From assembly GCA_014529385.2 (NCBI GenBank), contig CM043962.1:42097598-42159597 (forward strand): a DNA stretch of 62,000 bases, in the 5' to 3' direction. The stretch is from Adiantum capillus-veneris. Taxonomy: Eukaryota; Streptophyta; Polypodiopsida; Polypodiales; Pteridaceae. The translations under genes and the position numbers were made by a program. The notes beneath the pieces are model-generated. The model saw only the letters and a list, made by a program, of their open reading frames with translations, searched no databases and had not been told where the DNA came from. This document shows positions 31,816 to 42,147 of the stretch, piece by piece; positions within the stretch are counted from its first letter, which is position 1, and each line of letters opens with the position of its first letter.

Positions 31816-33470
31816 TTATGGAAAGATAGATGGGAGGGAGCAGTCAACGAAGAAACAGTTGACATCACCAAAAAAATTGCTGGAGAAGGCCACAAGATGA
31901 CAATCAAAGCGTTGCACTGGAGCAGACAAGGAGTTGTTAGCTAGGACTTGTTGAAGGTGGCTCCCGAAAATCAGAGTTGGGGAGGGAACTCCAAGAAGAC
32001 AATGCAAGAGGCTTTGGTGACAACAATATGAAATTGCTGGTGTTGAGAGTGGAGCAGCAAGCCAACAACCCAACACAAAACAAGAAAGAAACAAGGAGCA
32101 AACCAAAAGAAGAGAGAGAACGAAAGAAAACAATGTAACACTCCAAACACGAACTTCGCACACCCACACACTCTCTTTTTGTAAATCTTGCTGATTTAAT
32201 TTACAAGTGGGAAACCTCAAAGCAAGGAAAACCCACGAAAAAGAAGAGATACAAAAAGTGGAGCATATGAGGCTCCGAGGGCTAGAAATAGTCAAAGTAA
32301 ATCCTATAGGCATCAAGAGTAATGTAGTCAGCATCAGCCCAAGCGACAATTTGAAATAGGGAAACAGGTCAACATTAGTGCCTTGAAACATTAAAAAGTT
32401 GTGATGGGGCCAAATGGCCCACAAAATTCAAAATCCGACTCAACCAAAAAAGATCGCAAACTGAGATTGTGGAGACTGAAGCACCCCAAAAATCCAAAAC
32501 TGTCTGTGAAAAGTGCAAGAAGGAAAACAGAGCCGAAGTTCAGCCCGAATGAAGGTTTTGGAGTAGTGACAACCCCACAATAAGTGTGGCATAGTCTCCT
32601 TAGCTTCATGGCATCTGAAACAACAAGTAGTCGCAAATATGCCGTGCGTGCAATAGGCTGCCAACAGGTAGAGCTTTTAAGTTGGAGAGGGACCACAACT
32701 GATTACTGTGACGCACAATCCACGCATCAGATTGCAAAAGGGCATAACATTGCTGGCTGAAATGCATTCGAGGTTGGTATCGGCAAGATTTCAATTAGAA
32801 CAGCAGGAGTCCACATTCAAAGGAGGAATAGGTAAGAGATCAGCAAGCATTCTTCGAATCTCCCTCACACCATTGGTAAACTCGGGCTGCTAAGAATTGG
32901 AAGAGTTGTAAGGTCATCATCTGAGGATCATGTTTCCCAAAGAAGGCGCCAGGGTGCAAAAAGAACCTAGCTACTCAAGCAAACTCCCTCAGATCAAACC
33001 AAAATGTCCACCAATTTTCTGCATCTATCAAGATCAACCCTGTAGGTACAATTCAATACAATATGCCAAACTGCGTATAGACTCCACATACTCCTACTGT
33101 TGTAACTTGCTTCCTTAAAATCTTCATCAAAACTGGCCTTTGTACTTGTGCTGAAGAGAATATACCCACAATTGAATTGTGCAGTCATTATCCAATACAC
33201 AACATGACTCCAATATTCAAAGGGAGAGGAAGGAACCGGCTGGGGGAACAAGCCTGTAAAGTACACTGGGGCTGATTTGTAACATGCCCAAAAGCTGGGC
33301 AAAAGACTTCAAGGGAAGAACCTGATATACTTGCCAGCGGTGGCCAAATCTGCACACTTGAAGAAGGGCTGCCCTCAAGGTTGGAGCTCTCCAAAGGGAT
33401 GTATGGAAGAAGCATCCGAATGTTGCTAACTGTGGGAGTAGGAACTAGATGTCCCCACAACTATCGACAC
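31816..33470 (-). pseudogene. L1-type LINE ORF2 C-terminal remnant (zf-RVT region)
   Basis: On the minus strand, THGIFATTCCFRCHEAKETM followed by PHLLWGCHYSK (about 32545-32665) is the zinc-binding zf-RVT segment (CxxC...ET--HLLW-C) found after RT in plant L1 elements. Upstream fragments include SNLKALPVG (32650-32700) and PVYFTGLFPQPVPSS (33215-33260), consistent with the region between RT and zf-RVT. Downstream is LWAIWPHHNFLMFQG (about 32365-32424), the usual IW--RN-- end. All are in shifting frames. The RT palm and endonuclease are gone. Confidence 0.7.
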
Positions 33471-33494
33471 TACGTGCAAACTTGTCATCCAAAG

Positions 33495-33715
33495 TGTCAA
33501 GAGACGCGGGAACCCCGTGCCAATAGAAAAGAACAAATTGAACACTTCAATAAAAACTGAACTGAAAGAGAGAGCACACACCAACACAGAGTGGCGGAGC
33601 TCCACCCCAAGAGAGCATTGGCCCTAACGTTTGGGGCCCCTTTCAGTATTTCTTTATATTACTTCAACCGAGTACAATGCCGATACTCCAATCCTTGCAC
33701 CTTCACACTGGAGCA
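33495..33715 (-). repeat. Truncated gypsy LTR
   Basis: Starts TGTCAAGAGACG and matches 44507-44740 over most of its length (GTGCCAATAGAAAAG..., GAGTGGCGG..., then the conserved GGCGCCCCTTTCGG-like box, here slightly altered). It is cut at 33716 by the next LTR. Confidence 0.7.
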
Positions 33716-34260
33716 TGTAACAAACTTGGACATCCCAAGTCAAGATTCTACCGCGACACAACAGAGATTCACTCTAAAATAGTTCACAAAAGACGACACA
33801 GCTCGGTGTAGTTCTGTGCCAAGAGGTATTGGCCCCAAGGACTGGCGCCCGTGTCGGTATTTATTTTTATATTAATCTTTGAGCAAAGTACTATGAGCCT
33901 GCGGGTGCTCACTCTCAAAGTCTACGTCCAGATGCTCTGAGAAGTGAGCCCTTGAGGCTTATTTATTCTTACAAGGGATGCCCAAAAGCAAAGCCCCAAA
34001 ATCTTTTAATCAAAAGCTTCTAACTCAAAAGCATTATTCCCAAAACCTGGCCAGCATGATTTGCGGAAACTTGTACTGTCCGTACAGTCCGCATGAAACG
34101 CGGAGGTCCGTACGGTGCCACGCCAGCAAGTCAACGCGTTGCGCGGGTTTTCGTACACTGCCACGTCAGCCTGCCGACGCGTTTTTCGATGTTGCTGCCA
34201 CGTCAACTGTGTGTGTGTGTGTGTGTGTACGGGGGCATGCCATGTCACCAGTTTGTGACA
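33716..34260 (-). repeat. 3' LTR of a minus-strand gypsy element
   Basis: 545 bp from TGTAACAAACTTGG to TTTGTGACA. The start matches the LTR at 61822. A box TTGGCCCCAAGGACTGGCGC lies near 33828, and a GT tract at about 34209-34228. The inner edge is set by the purine tract at 34261. Confidence 0.75.
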
Positions 34261-34275
34261 TACCCCCTCTTGAAA
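34261..34275 (-). other. Polypurine tract
   Basis: The minus strand reads TTTCAAGAGGGGGTA, followed by LTR start TGTCAC. The same phrase precedes the 3' LTR at 60236, linking the two families. Confidence 0.8.
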
Positions 34276-34822
34276 AAATTGTAATCGCCCTTGATTACAG
34301 CTGCAAAACAGACAAAGGCCATAAACTGTCTTCGTAGACAGTGACTGTTAGTACTGACGCACTAGACACGACATATCTAGCACTTGTACAAGACGACAGT
34401 CACATCACCGGACATCACATGACATCACAGGACAAATCACATACGAATTCATTCCAAATCTCAGACCATGATTAATTGGCAACGTATTTAGTAATCGCAT
34501 CTAGATCCATTCGGGACCTCACAGATGCTCGATTAACTAATCCTTATTGCAATCATGTCTATAGAGATTTATGAGACTGAAATGTTGCAGTCATTTCGTC
34601 TTTTAGTTCTTGCACTCAAACAAGTCAAGTACAAATCAATCATTTTCATGTTCGGGAATTCCAGTTATATAGTAGAATACTACTCAGTCCTTTAGTATCC
34701 CTGAAACCCAAAGGGGACATCGGTGACTCTATTCAAAATCGGGGTAATCCGTTGACAAAGGAGCGGAGTGACTCACTATACTAGATTCACCCTCGTTGAA
34801 GTCGGGGTTCTATCGGAGTAGA
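34276..34822 (-). other. 3' untranslated internal region of the gypsy element
   Basis: Non-coding stretch between chromodomain and polypurine tract. No motif recognised. Corresponds in position to 59663-60235 of the related element. Confidence 0.5.
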
Positions 34823-35470
34823 CTATGCTAAACTGAATGCTTCAAGGTAAAGTTCCAAAATTTGAGGAGTATCTGCTAGGTCCTCCTCCTCCATCCACTT
34901 CGCATACAATGCAGGATAGTTTTTGAACTTAACCAAGAACCGCCTAATCACTTTACCTTTTATCTTTCTGTCCTTGTGTGCCAATATCTGTTTTGGAACG
35001 AGTATCTCCTCGCTTTCCTCCACTACGGGTTGCTCATCTGGCTCCCCATCATCGGGCACGTCGCCTTTAAAAGGCTTCAATAGACTCACATGAAAAGCAT
35101 TGTGAATCTTCCAAGTATCAAGCAGCTTTAGTCTAAAGGAGACATCATTTATCTTTTCTTTTATCTTGAAAGGGCCATAATACCTCATGTTAAGCTTTGG
35201 AAAAAGCCGCTCCTTTTCCTTTTTCTTTCTGAGTCGTGCCTTCTCAAAACGTAAGAGCACCCAATCGTCTTCCTTTGATTTCAAATCGCGACGGTGTCGA
35301 TTTGCTGCCTTCTTGTGTAGTTCCTGAGATTTCGCTAAAGCCTCCCGGACCTTGGCAAATGCAGTGTCCAAGTCCCTCGTGTATTGGTCGGCTTCAAAAG
35401 TTGTGTCTTTCGTGCTAAGGAAGGGTGGAACCTTCGGAGCACCTTTAAACGCCTTCCCCGTCAAAGAGTG
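34823..35470 (-). pseudogene. Gypsy integrase C-terminus and chromodomain, truncated
   Basis: The minus strand encodes ANRHRRDLKSKEDDWVLLRF, LFPKLNMRYYGPFKI (GPF/Y module), WKIHNAFHVSLLKPF and a chromodomain, PKQILAHKDRKIKGKVIRRF to LADTPQILELYLEAF. It is closely related to the end of the element at 53030-61711, but separate. Upstream (35471-35649) the frame stays open yet no longer resembles integrase: it is C-rich with repeated GTTCC units, so the integrase core has been lost at about 35470. Intact frame of 288 codons, including the unrelated start. Confidence 0.85.
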
Positions 35471-35649
35471 GATCGGAACGTCGTTCTGGAACGGGGTGTA
35501 ACCGGAATGGTGTTTTGGAACGGGGAGGAACGTGAGGTGGAACAACGGAACACGGGGCAGAGCAGGCAAAAAAGTAGGCATTTGGGGGCATATGGGGCTG
35601 TTTGGGGGACATATTTGGGGCAGTTTGAGGACAGGTTTGGGGACATAAT
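35471..35649. other. G-rich short-repeat sequence between gypsy fragment and nested element
   Basis: Repeated GGAACGGGG-like and TTTGGGG-like units on the plus strand. No gene. Its last five bases, ATAAT, resemble the AGAAT after 44432 (see nested element). Confidence 0.5.
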
Positions 35650-35690
35650 TGTCAAAGTCGACGATGCGGAAGCGTAGAGAAGGGAGCAAG

Positions 35691-35693
<3 letters not shown>
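35650..35693 (-). repeat. Left LTR of nested element, first part
   Basis: Matches the first 31 bases of the LTR at 44157 (TGTCAAAGTCGACGATGCGG and following), then diverges slightly before the GA tract. Confidence 0.8.

Positions 35694-35785
<92 letters not shown>
35694..35785 (+). repeat. (GA)n microsatellite
   Basis: About 46 uninterrupted units. It touches the 3' end of the LINE. Confidence 0.95.
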
Positions 35786-35789
<4 letters not shown>

Positions 35790-35821
35790 TTTTATTATCG
35801 TCCTCGGAGGTCAAATATGAC

Positions 35822-38236
35822 CTATGGGACCAAAGTTACATGTGATGTAGTATGTGTATGGCTGATGAGTGACTCTCGATGCTCCAAAATTGTAGTGATG
35901 AGAGTCGCAATGGAGAGCCCACACTTTGGCTGGGAGAGGAAAGTGTGTAGGTCTAAGTTATGGCTGAAAATGTGAGAGAAGCAAGTTCGGATGTGATCAA
36001 AAGCTGAGCACTCTAGTAGTGTGTGGTACTCAGACTCTCGAACTTGCAGTGAGCATAATGTGCACAATCGACTTGACTCTTCTCCATTGCCCCAACGCCC
36101 TATCTCGCATCGAAGGAAATGGGAGCTAAGCCGAATTGCTGCGATAGTGCGTATCGCGGACAAGGGAATAGGCTCAAGCATGTAAGTGTGAGTATGGTTT
36201 CCTCTCTTAGCGAAGAACATGGTTTTGTAGTTGGGGGCAATATAGGTGGTGTAATGTACGAAGCGTGACCCACCGGATTTCTCCCAAGCCGTAATACATT
36301 GGCGTTGTAGAAAAGCTTCATTCACTTGAGAGTCAATTGAAGCATCATGTAGCAAGTGTAATGCATCCCATCTCCCAAACCACTTCTTTATGTCTTGCAT
36401 CCATCCCGTGCTCAAGATCTTGCTTTTATGCGTCTTTTGAACTTTTTTGCTTGCTTCCCATGCAATTGTAGGAAGTCGATGTGAGGGGTTTTGACGCATC
36501 TTTATCATGTACTCCACAACCCTTTCCATGCCCATAACCTCAATTGAAAGAGATCCCGACTCAAGAAGTAGGAGCATATATGGTGTTTGTGTCTTAACTT
36601 GGAGAAAGTTTGTAAGAAAACGCTTTTGGACATTCTCAAACTCTTTCCAAGTAGACTTTGAGATGCTCCCGCCCCACACTTCAACTCCATAAAGAAGAAT
36701 CGGTGTCACCAATGCATCAAAAAGATACTTCTTGAGAACCCAACACTTGATGTTTCCTGCATTACACATGTTCTCAAATGCATAATATGCTCTCTTTCCC
36801 GCTTCCAAACGACGCATAGCACATTCATGCCACTTGTGATTGGATGGAACCTCAAGGCCAAGGTACTTAAAGCTCTCAACAACTTCAAGTGTCTCGTTGT
36901 TGTACACAATGCATGGCTTCTCCTTATGGTTGGTTTTCATAAGCATAACCTTTGTTTTGGATTCATTTACAATCAGCCCACTATGCAAGCAAAAGTTCTC
37001 AAGGACAACCATAAGCTTTTGTGCATCTGCTAAAGTGTGTGCTAGAAGCACTACATCATCCGCATACAACAAAAGCATGATTACCGCATTGCAAATAGTG
37101 ACCTCTTCAATGCCTTCTTCTTGCATAAAGTCAAGTACCATTTGTTCCAATTGATCGATGCATAGACCAAAGAGAGTTGGTGACAATGGACATCCTTGTT
37201 TAACCCCAATAGTGCTTACAAAAATTTCTGAAATTTCTCTTCCCATGCGCAATTGACAAATCACCTTCTCATAGATTCGAGAAACCGCAAGCATAAACTC
37301 ACTTGGCACTTGGAGTTCTTCCATCCTTCTCCACAAATTGTTACGTGGAATCATATCAAAGGCTTTCTTAAAGTCCACAAAACAACAATACAATCGCTTG
37401 CCTTTCAACCGACTTTCCTCCATGAGAACACGAAGAGTGACAAGATGATCAATGGTGCTATGGCATCGACGAAAACCCGCTTGTCCCTTTGCACGCTTGT
37501 CATTCTCTTCAGCCCAATCACTCAATTTCATCTCCATTATGCACCCAAACAACTTTGCCATAAGAGACCCAATCATTATAGTCCGGTAGTTGCTTACATT
37601 CTTTACATCCCCTCCTTTATGCAAAGGCTTAACCCAATTAGTACTCCAATCATAAGGTATACCATGTTGAAGTGCAAGGTTGAACATATCACACATCCAC
37701 TCATGGATAAAATCTCCCGTCCATTTGATTATCTCCGGCTTGATACCTTGAATATCTGCCGCTTTGCGAGTGGCCAACTTTTCAAGCCCACCGCATACAT
37801 CCTCAATAGTAAAAAAAGACGGCATACATGGGAGTGAACCATAAAATGGCATTTTTTCAGTATTTGCTTGCTGATATAATTGCCTACAATGTGTGTACAT
37901 ATCCACTAGACTCAAGTTACCAAAATTCTCAACCCGCTTAACTCTCAAGTTTCTCCAAAATCTTCCACATGCATGTGCCTTTTCTTGGCCTTGAAATTCT
38001 TGTTGCTTTACTTCCCATCTTCTTCTCTTCTTTTGAATCAATGCCTTGTATGTATGCAAATGACTTTGATAGTTGTCTTTGTCCATAGTTGCATCAAGCT
38101 TTATCAAGGACTTTCGAGCATCTCGACATTCTTTATCAAACCACCTTTTGCGTGATCTATCTTTGTTGATACCATGGAGATGCTTTATGGCAAAGCATTC
38201 TTCCGCACAAGAACAAATAGCTTTCTTGAAAGCTTC
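35822..38236 (-). pseudogene. LINE ORF2, reverse transcriptase and C-terminal part
   Basis: 761 codons open from 38107, with the same frame open to the TAG at 38237. RT landmarks: GQAGFRRCHSTIDHLVTLRV, CFVDFKKAFDMI, GVKQGCPLSPTLFGLCID and the catalytic LLYADDVVLLAH near residue 345. Then ESFKYLGLEV, and FDALVTPILLYGVEVWGG typical of the thumb region. A C-terminal CTLCSLQVRESEYHTLLEC (about residue 685-703) is a CCHC-type zinc module as in many LINE ORF2 proteins. No RNase H is evident. Confidence 0.9.
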
Positions 38237-39215
38237 CTATTTAGTTTCCAATGGTGCATCACATTGAAGCTTTGTCATCCATAATTTTTGCTCAACCATT
38301 TCAATGTACATTGGTGCCCGTTTGAAATCCATACATAGTGATAACTTCTCTTTCCTTTGGCTGAGATTATCATGCTTAGTTGCTTCTCCACATGAAAGAT
38401 CAATACATAAGGTGCGATGGTCGGATTCCGGGGTCCATTGACCAAACATAAAACTCTTTATGCGATACATGATGGCTTCAGAGAGTAGCATATAGTCAAT
38501 CACACTATCCCCATTATGTCTCCTACATGTAAAACCATTGGTTCCACTCCACAAAGATACACCATTGGCAATGAGCATACCCGTGCTATTACACATGTGT
38601 AAAAGTAACTTTCCATAGTGATCCGGCTCTTTCTCATCCATTGAAGTACGATCATATAAGTGAACTTCCTCCAACTCCCTTGAAATGTATGGCATATCAA
38701 ATTGTTGAGTATCATGTTGCAATGTTTTTGTGCGAGCATTCATATCCCCAAATACAATAACATCACCTTCACCTTTGAAATAAGCAATGTCCTCTTCCAA
38801 ATCAGAAAATGGTTGATCTCTATTCATGCAAGCATAAAAGGGAGAATCATGATGAGGAATGTAAGCAACCGGCTACAAAAATGGGTGCTCTTTTTGGTGT
38901 CATAATTTTCAGCCATACATAACGTTTGTACTTGTCATCTTTTACAATTGATACAAAATCTTCCAATCCTTTCTTAACCATACATGCTAACCCTCCTTGT
39001 CCTCTTCGTTGCTTGAGATTCTTTGACCACATCAATGAATGTACATTGTAATCCTCCAAGCCGTTAATCCTTTGTGTATCATGCTCCCAAGTTTCAACAA
39101 GAAGTACAACATCGGCTTTGCTTGTTAGTTCATCAATGCCAACCCCCGCATTCCATGGATATCCATTACAATTCCAAAAGCATATTTTCAATTGTAACTC
39201 GGTCTCATAGGTCAC
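38237..39215 (-). pseudogene. LINE ORF2, endonuclease (APE-like) part
   Basis: LKICFWNCNG (39180) carries the first active-site Asn, VVLLVETWEHD the catalytic Glu, VIVFGDMNAR (near 38750) the Asp-Asn pair, VIDYMLLSEAI (38490) the next Asp, and ESDHRTLCID (38430) the SDH motif. It would nick target DNA for target-primed reverse transcription. A frameshift lies between 38847 and 38827. The frame ends at TAG 38237-38239 in the context METK-stop-EAFKKAI, where CAG would restore Gln. ORF2 opens at GTG 39213-39215 or by continuation from ORF1. Confidence 0.88.
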
Positions 39216-39221
39216 GCATCC

Positions 39222-40172
39222 CTATTTGCTTGAGAGACTTGCCTCCTCCTTGGGCACATTTTCTTCATGAGAGATCTCCTTGTTTTTATTATTCTTTTCC
39301 TCATATGCCTTGCGACGCATATTTTGTTGCTTAATAGTGCGATCTTCACATACAAAACATTTTGTATCCCTCAAATAGATCCAGCTATTATCAAGGATAA
39401 TCTTTCGCTTGGTCTCATCCGGCATGGTGCATACAATTGGCCGTTCTCCCGAGCGAGGAGCTCCTTGCTTCCCCACTCTATGTGCTCCATAGACCATAAC
39501 TCCGGACATGCCAAAGTGGGTTTTGAAGAAATCTTCAATAACAATGGCAAGAGAAGGAGGTGTCTCTAACTTCTCTTCGGGAATTCCACGAATAACAATG
39601 TTCTTGGAACGTCGCTCCTGTTCCTTCAACTCCTCTACATCCACATTCTCAACATTCTTTGTTTGAACCATAGCTTGCATGAGTGAGGAATTGGAAACCA
39701 CATTGCTACCACATACATCAGCCCAAGACTTGTTTGTGCATACATTTTTCATGTCGCATACATCCCGGCTCATAGTGTCAAATTTCTCCTCTTTCAATAC
39801 ATGGTCATGCTCTACTTTGCTCATCCGCTCCTTCAAAGCATTCAAGTCCACAAGAGAGCGTTTACATTCCTTGACTTCCTCTTCAAGTTGCATCAAACGT
39901 GTTGTTTGCATCTCAAGTGTCCTCTTGAGATTCTCATTCTCAACCACAAGTACCCTTAGTGTGCCATTCTCCATTGCAAGTGCTCGTAAGTCTTCGCCTT
40001 GTTTGTTTACGGTCTCTTGCAATGATACCAAGTACGCCATGATCATGGTTTCCGATGTCGTTGGTTGGGTGGTTGTGTTGCTATCTCCACACTTAGGGGA
40101 TTTTGGATCATTTTCCACAATGGTTGTGGACCTTGTTGAAGAAGAAGAACCCTTGCGAGTGCCGGAAGACAT
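39222..40172 (-). CDS. LINE ORF1, coiled-coil plus RRM-like RNA-binding protein
   Basis: 316 codons, intact. Residues about 45-140 form a long heptad-like stretch (LVSLQETVNKQGEDLRALAM...RLMQLEEEVKECKRSLVDLN). Residues about 190-290 (KNIVIRGIPEE..., DFFKTHFGM, VYGAHRVGK, IVCTMPDETKRKIIL) resemble the RRM and C-terminal domains of vertebrate L1 ORF1p. CCHC knuckles, common in plant L1 ORF1, are absent. Such proteins form trimers and coat LINE RNA. It ends with TAG at 39222-39224, only six bases before ORF2 and in the same frame. Confidence 0.8.
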   Translation of the reverse strand: MSSGTRKGSSSSTRSTTIVENDPKSPKCGDSNTTTQPTTSETMIMAYLVSLQETVNKQGEDLRALAMENGTLRVLVVENENLKRTLEMQTTRLMQLEEEVKECKRSLVDLNALKERMSKVEHDHVLKEEKFDTMSRDVCDMKNVCTNKSWADVCGSNVVSNSSLMQAMVQTKNVENVDVEELKEQERRSKNIVIRGIPEEKLETPPSLAIVIEDFFKTHFGMSGVMVYGAHRVGKQGAPRSGERPIVCTMPDETKRKIILDNSWIYLRDTKCFVCEDRTIKQQNMRRKAYEEKNNKNKEISHEENVPKEEASLSSK

Positions 40173-40373
40173 TGTATGTAAAATAGGAGATGAGAATCAA
40201 TTTTGTTGAACCTGTTCACTTCGAAAATGCTGCTACAGAAACGCCTTCCATAACTCTGAAAATTTCTGTCTTTACATCAATGCGTAGAGGACTTCGTGCT
40301 CTTCGATTGAGGCTATAGATCACCCAAATCGGAGTTCGGATGAAGAAGTTATGATCAAAAGAGTGGACTGCTG

Positions 40374-40399
40374 TCTCTCTCTCTCTCTCTCTCTCTCTC
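40374..40399 (+). repeat. (CT)n tract, inverted relative to the adjacent GA tract
   Basis: 13 CT units, separated from (GA)33 by 17 bases (AAAAAACGCAGCCGTTT), giving a large potential hairpin at the LINE 5' end. Confidence 0.9.
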
Positions 40400-40413
40400 A
40401 AAAAACGCAGCCG

Positions 40414-40416
<3 letters not shown>

Positions 40417-40482
<66 letters not shown>
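40417..40482 (+). repeat. (GA)n microsatellite
   Basis: About 33 units between the LINE 5' end and the L1 fragment. Confidence 0.95.
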
Positions 40483-40487
<5 letters not shown>

Positions 40488-40960
40488 TGGCAGGGGGATT
40501 CTCAGACACGTGATGAGGTTTTTTCAGTCATCACTAGTATTACACTTTGGAATGTTTGGAGAGCTCGTTGTCTCCACATTCTCAGTGCGGCTCCACAGCT
40601 CCTTCAAGATACCCTCACTACCATTTGGCTGGATATCATTCACACCCTGATTTGGCAGTGGGATTCTTCCTCAGGTGCATCTCGAGCAGCCAAGGCTCGC
40701 CGTTTTGCCTTCCTTCGGCGTTGGGCACGATTCCCACTCTTTTTCACACTTACAGGTGGACAGATTACGTGGCATTATGCCCCTCCTCGGTGGTTTCTCC
40801 TGCACTCGTCACACCGACCACCATGAGATTGTTTTAGTCGAGTTGTCACTATAGTGGCTCTCCTCCTTACATTCAGCTTGTACACCCCACGTGATAGGCT
40901 ATTTTGGCATCTATTGAGGATTATATTGTACTCATTTAATATACAGCCCTGACTTTTTCC

Positions 40961-40964
<4 letters not shown>
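40483..40964 (+). mobile_element. 5'-truncated L1-type LINE (C-terminal ORF2 and 3' UTR)
   Basis: A frame open from the GA tract to TGA at 40824-40826 encodes about 114 residues: IAWQGDSQTRDEV, SITLWNVWRARCLHIL, then TIWLDIIHTLIWQWD and a basic end. The LW-VWRARC segment is the typical end of plant L1 ORF2. A 138-bp 3' UTR follows and ends ...TTTTTCCAAAA, then a GA tract. Undamaged frame and 5' truncation exactly at a GA tract suggest a fairly young insertion (inference). Confidence 0.7.

Positions 40965-41015
<51 letters not shown>
40965..41015 (+). repeat. (GA)n microsatellite
   Basis: About 25 units, between the L1 3' end and the resumed LTR. Confidence 0.95.
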
Positions 41016-41017
<2 letters not shown>

Positions 41018-41254
41018 TCCTGAACCAACCAACCTTGGCAATGAATAACTGATGTGAATAGAGAGAGAGTCTCCTGAACCAATCAACCTTGGCAATGAAT
41101 AACTAATGTGAATACAATGGGGGTTGAGGGTTGCTTATATAGCAACCTTAGTAAATTGCCCTATCCAGACTTTGACAAATAAGTAAAATAAATACCTAAA
41201 AGTTTAACTAAATAATGGAATCACATTGGGCAGTTCACTTGAGATGCCAAAACA
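41016..41254 (-). repeat. Left LTR of nested element, second part
   Basis: Matches 44313-44432 (CTTGAACCAACCAACCTTGG, GAATACAATGGGGGTTGAGG, GGGCAGTTCACTTGAGATGCC) but keeps about 75 bp that the right copy lacks. It contains a duplication of about 57 bp (41015-41120). Confidence 0.8.
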
Positions 41255-42147
41255 CCCTCTCTGTAGCTCATAGTAGACATAAATAGTGAGACCAAGTCGA
41301 TGAAGAAGCTACCATGGACACCCCAGTAGCTGCAGACTACTGGATACACCTTGGATTTGCTACCTCAACTTTGTACCTTAGAAGATTGCCATCTTGAGCA
41401 TCGGTTGCCTTTTAGAAAATTGAATTGTAGACCACACTACGTCCAAGAATCCCGATTCGTGAACTGTGAACACATCACGTCCAAAATACTTTTTAGACAA
41501 TGAACTTTGAAACACATCGTGTCCATAATTCGACCAACAAGAGTGGATTGGCGCACTCAACCATAGTGTTTTAGATACGTCTTATTGGTTCCCTGCTAGA
41601 TGCATGTGCCTTGAACTTTGACCTATAGGTTCAAAAGTATTTTTGTATTTTTGTTCTAGTCTTTTTGTACCCTCCGATAACTTGAACTCCAACACAAGGG
41701 TCCAAGTTAATTATACGGAGCACTGCTTGCCCCTCTCTACCACTCACAAGCCTCTCTCTCTGGCTGAAGCTAGTGGCGACCACTGCCCTCGGGCTAGAAA
41801 TTTGGTGTCGTGGCCACTGTGGTTGCCACCACGTGTGCCATGCTGATCTCCTTTGTCAAATCTTTATTACCGTAATCTCGGTCGAACTTGCCTTTGTATT
41901 TGTCTCTTTGTGAGTTCCTGTTTTTGTCTTTGGCTTTAAACTCTCTAGCCAAACAAAGAGTCCTTTTATGTTTAGAACATCTGTTGTCGGACCTCCTGGG
42001 TACCGAGGCAGCTAAGTGAGTACTGGTACTGCCATCCTTGTCAAGCTTGCCTTTGCCTCTGTCCTCTAGTGAACTCGTCCATTTGCTTTTGGCTTCACAA
42101 TCTCGAGCCAAACAATTTGCTGACTTCCTTAAGAATTGTGCTAGTGC
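41255..42147 (-). other. Interior of nested non-autonomous element; one unrecognised basic ORF
   Basis: A 127-codon minus-strand frame (41794-42177) is rich in Lys, Arg, Asp and Ser (for example KAKDKNRNSQRDKYKGKFDRD) and is cut by the solo LTR at 42148. It may be a gag remnant; I cannot assign it. The rest is non-coding. Confidence 0.4.

Larger units (their letters stand above)
35786..40416 (-). mobile_element. LINE (non-LTR retrotransposon), nearly full length
   Basis: On the minus strand: 5' UTR (about 40173-40416), ORF1 (39222-40172), ORF2 (about 35822-39215) and a 3' end reading AATAAAATCTA, followed by a TC tract instead of poly-A. Both ends adjoin GA/TC microsatellite (35694-35785 and 40417-40482). 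ORF2 has an endonuclease-like domain followed by RT. One frameshift (near 38840) and one TAG (38237) interrupt ORF2. Clade not assigned. Confidence 0.85.

Noticed and set aside
36840-37837. Plus-strand ORFs inside the LINE ORF2 and in other elements (for example 48987-49796)
   Set aside because: Antisense shadows of well-supported minus-strand coding frames.
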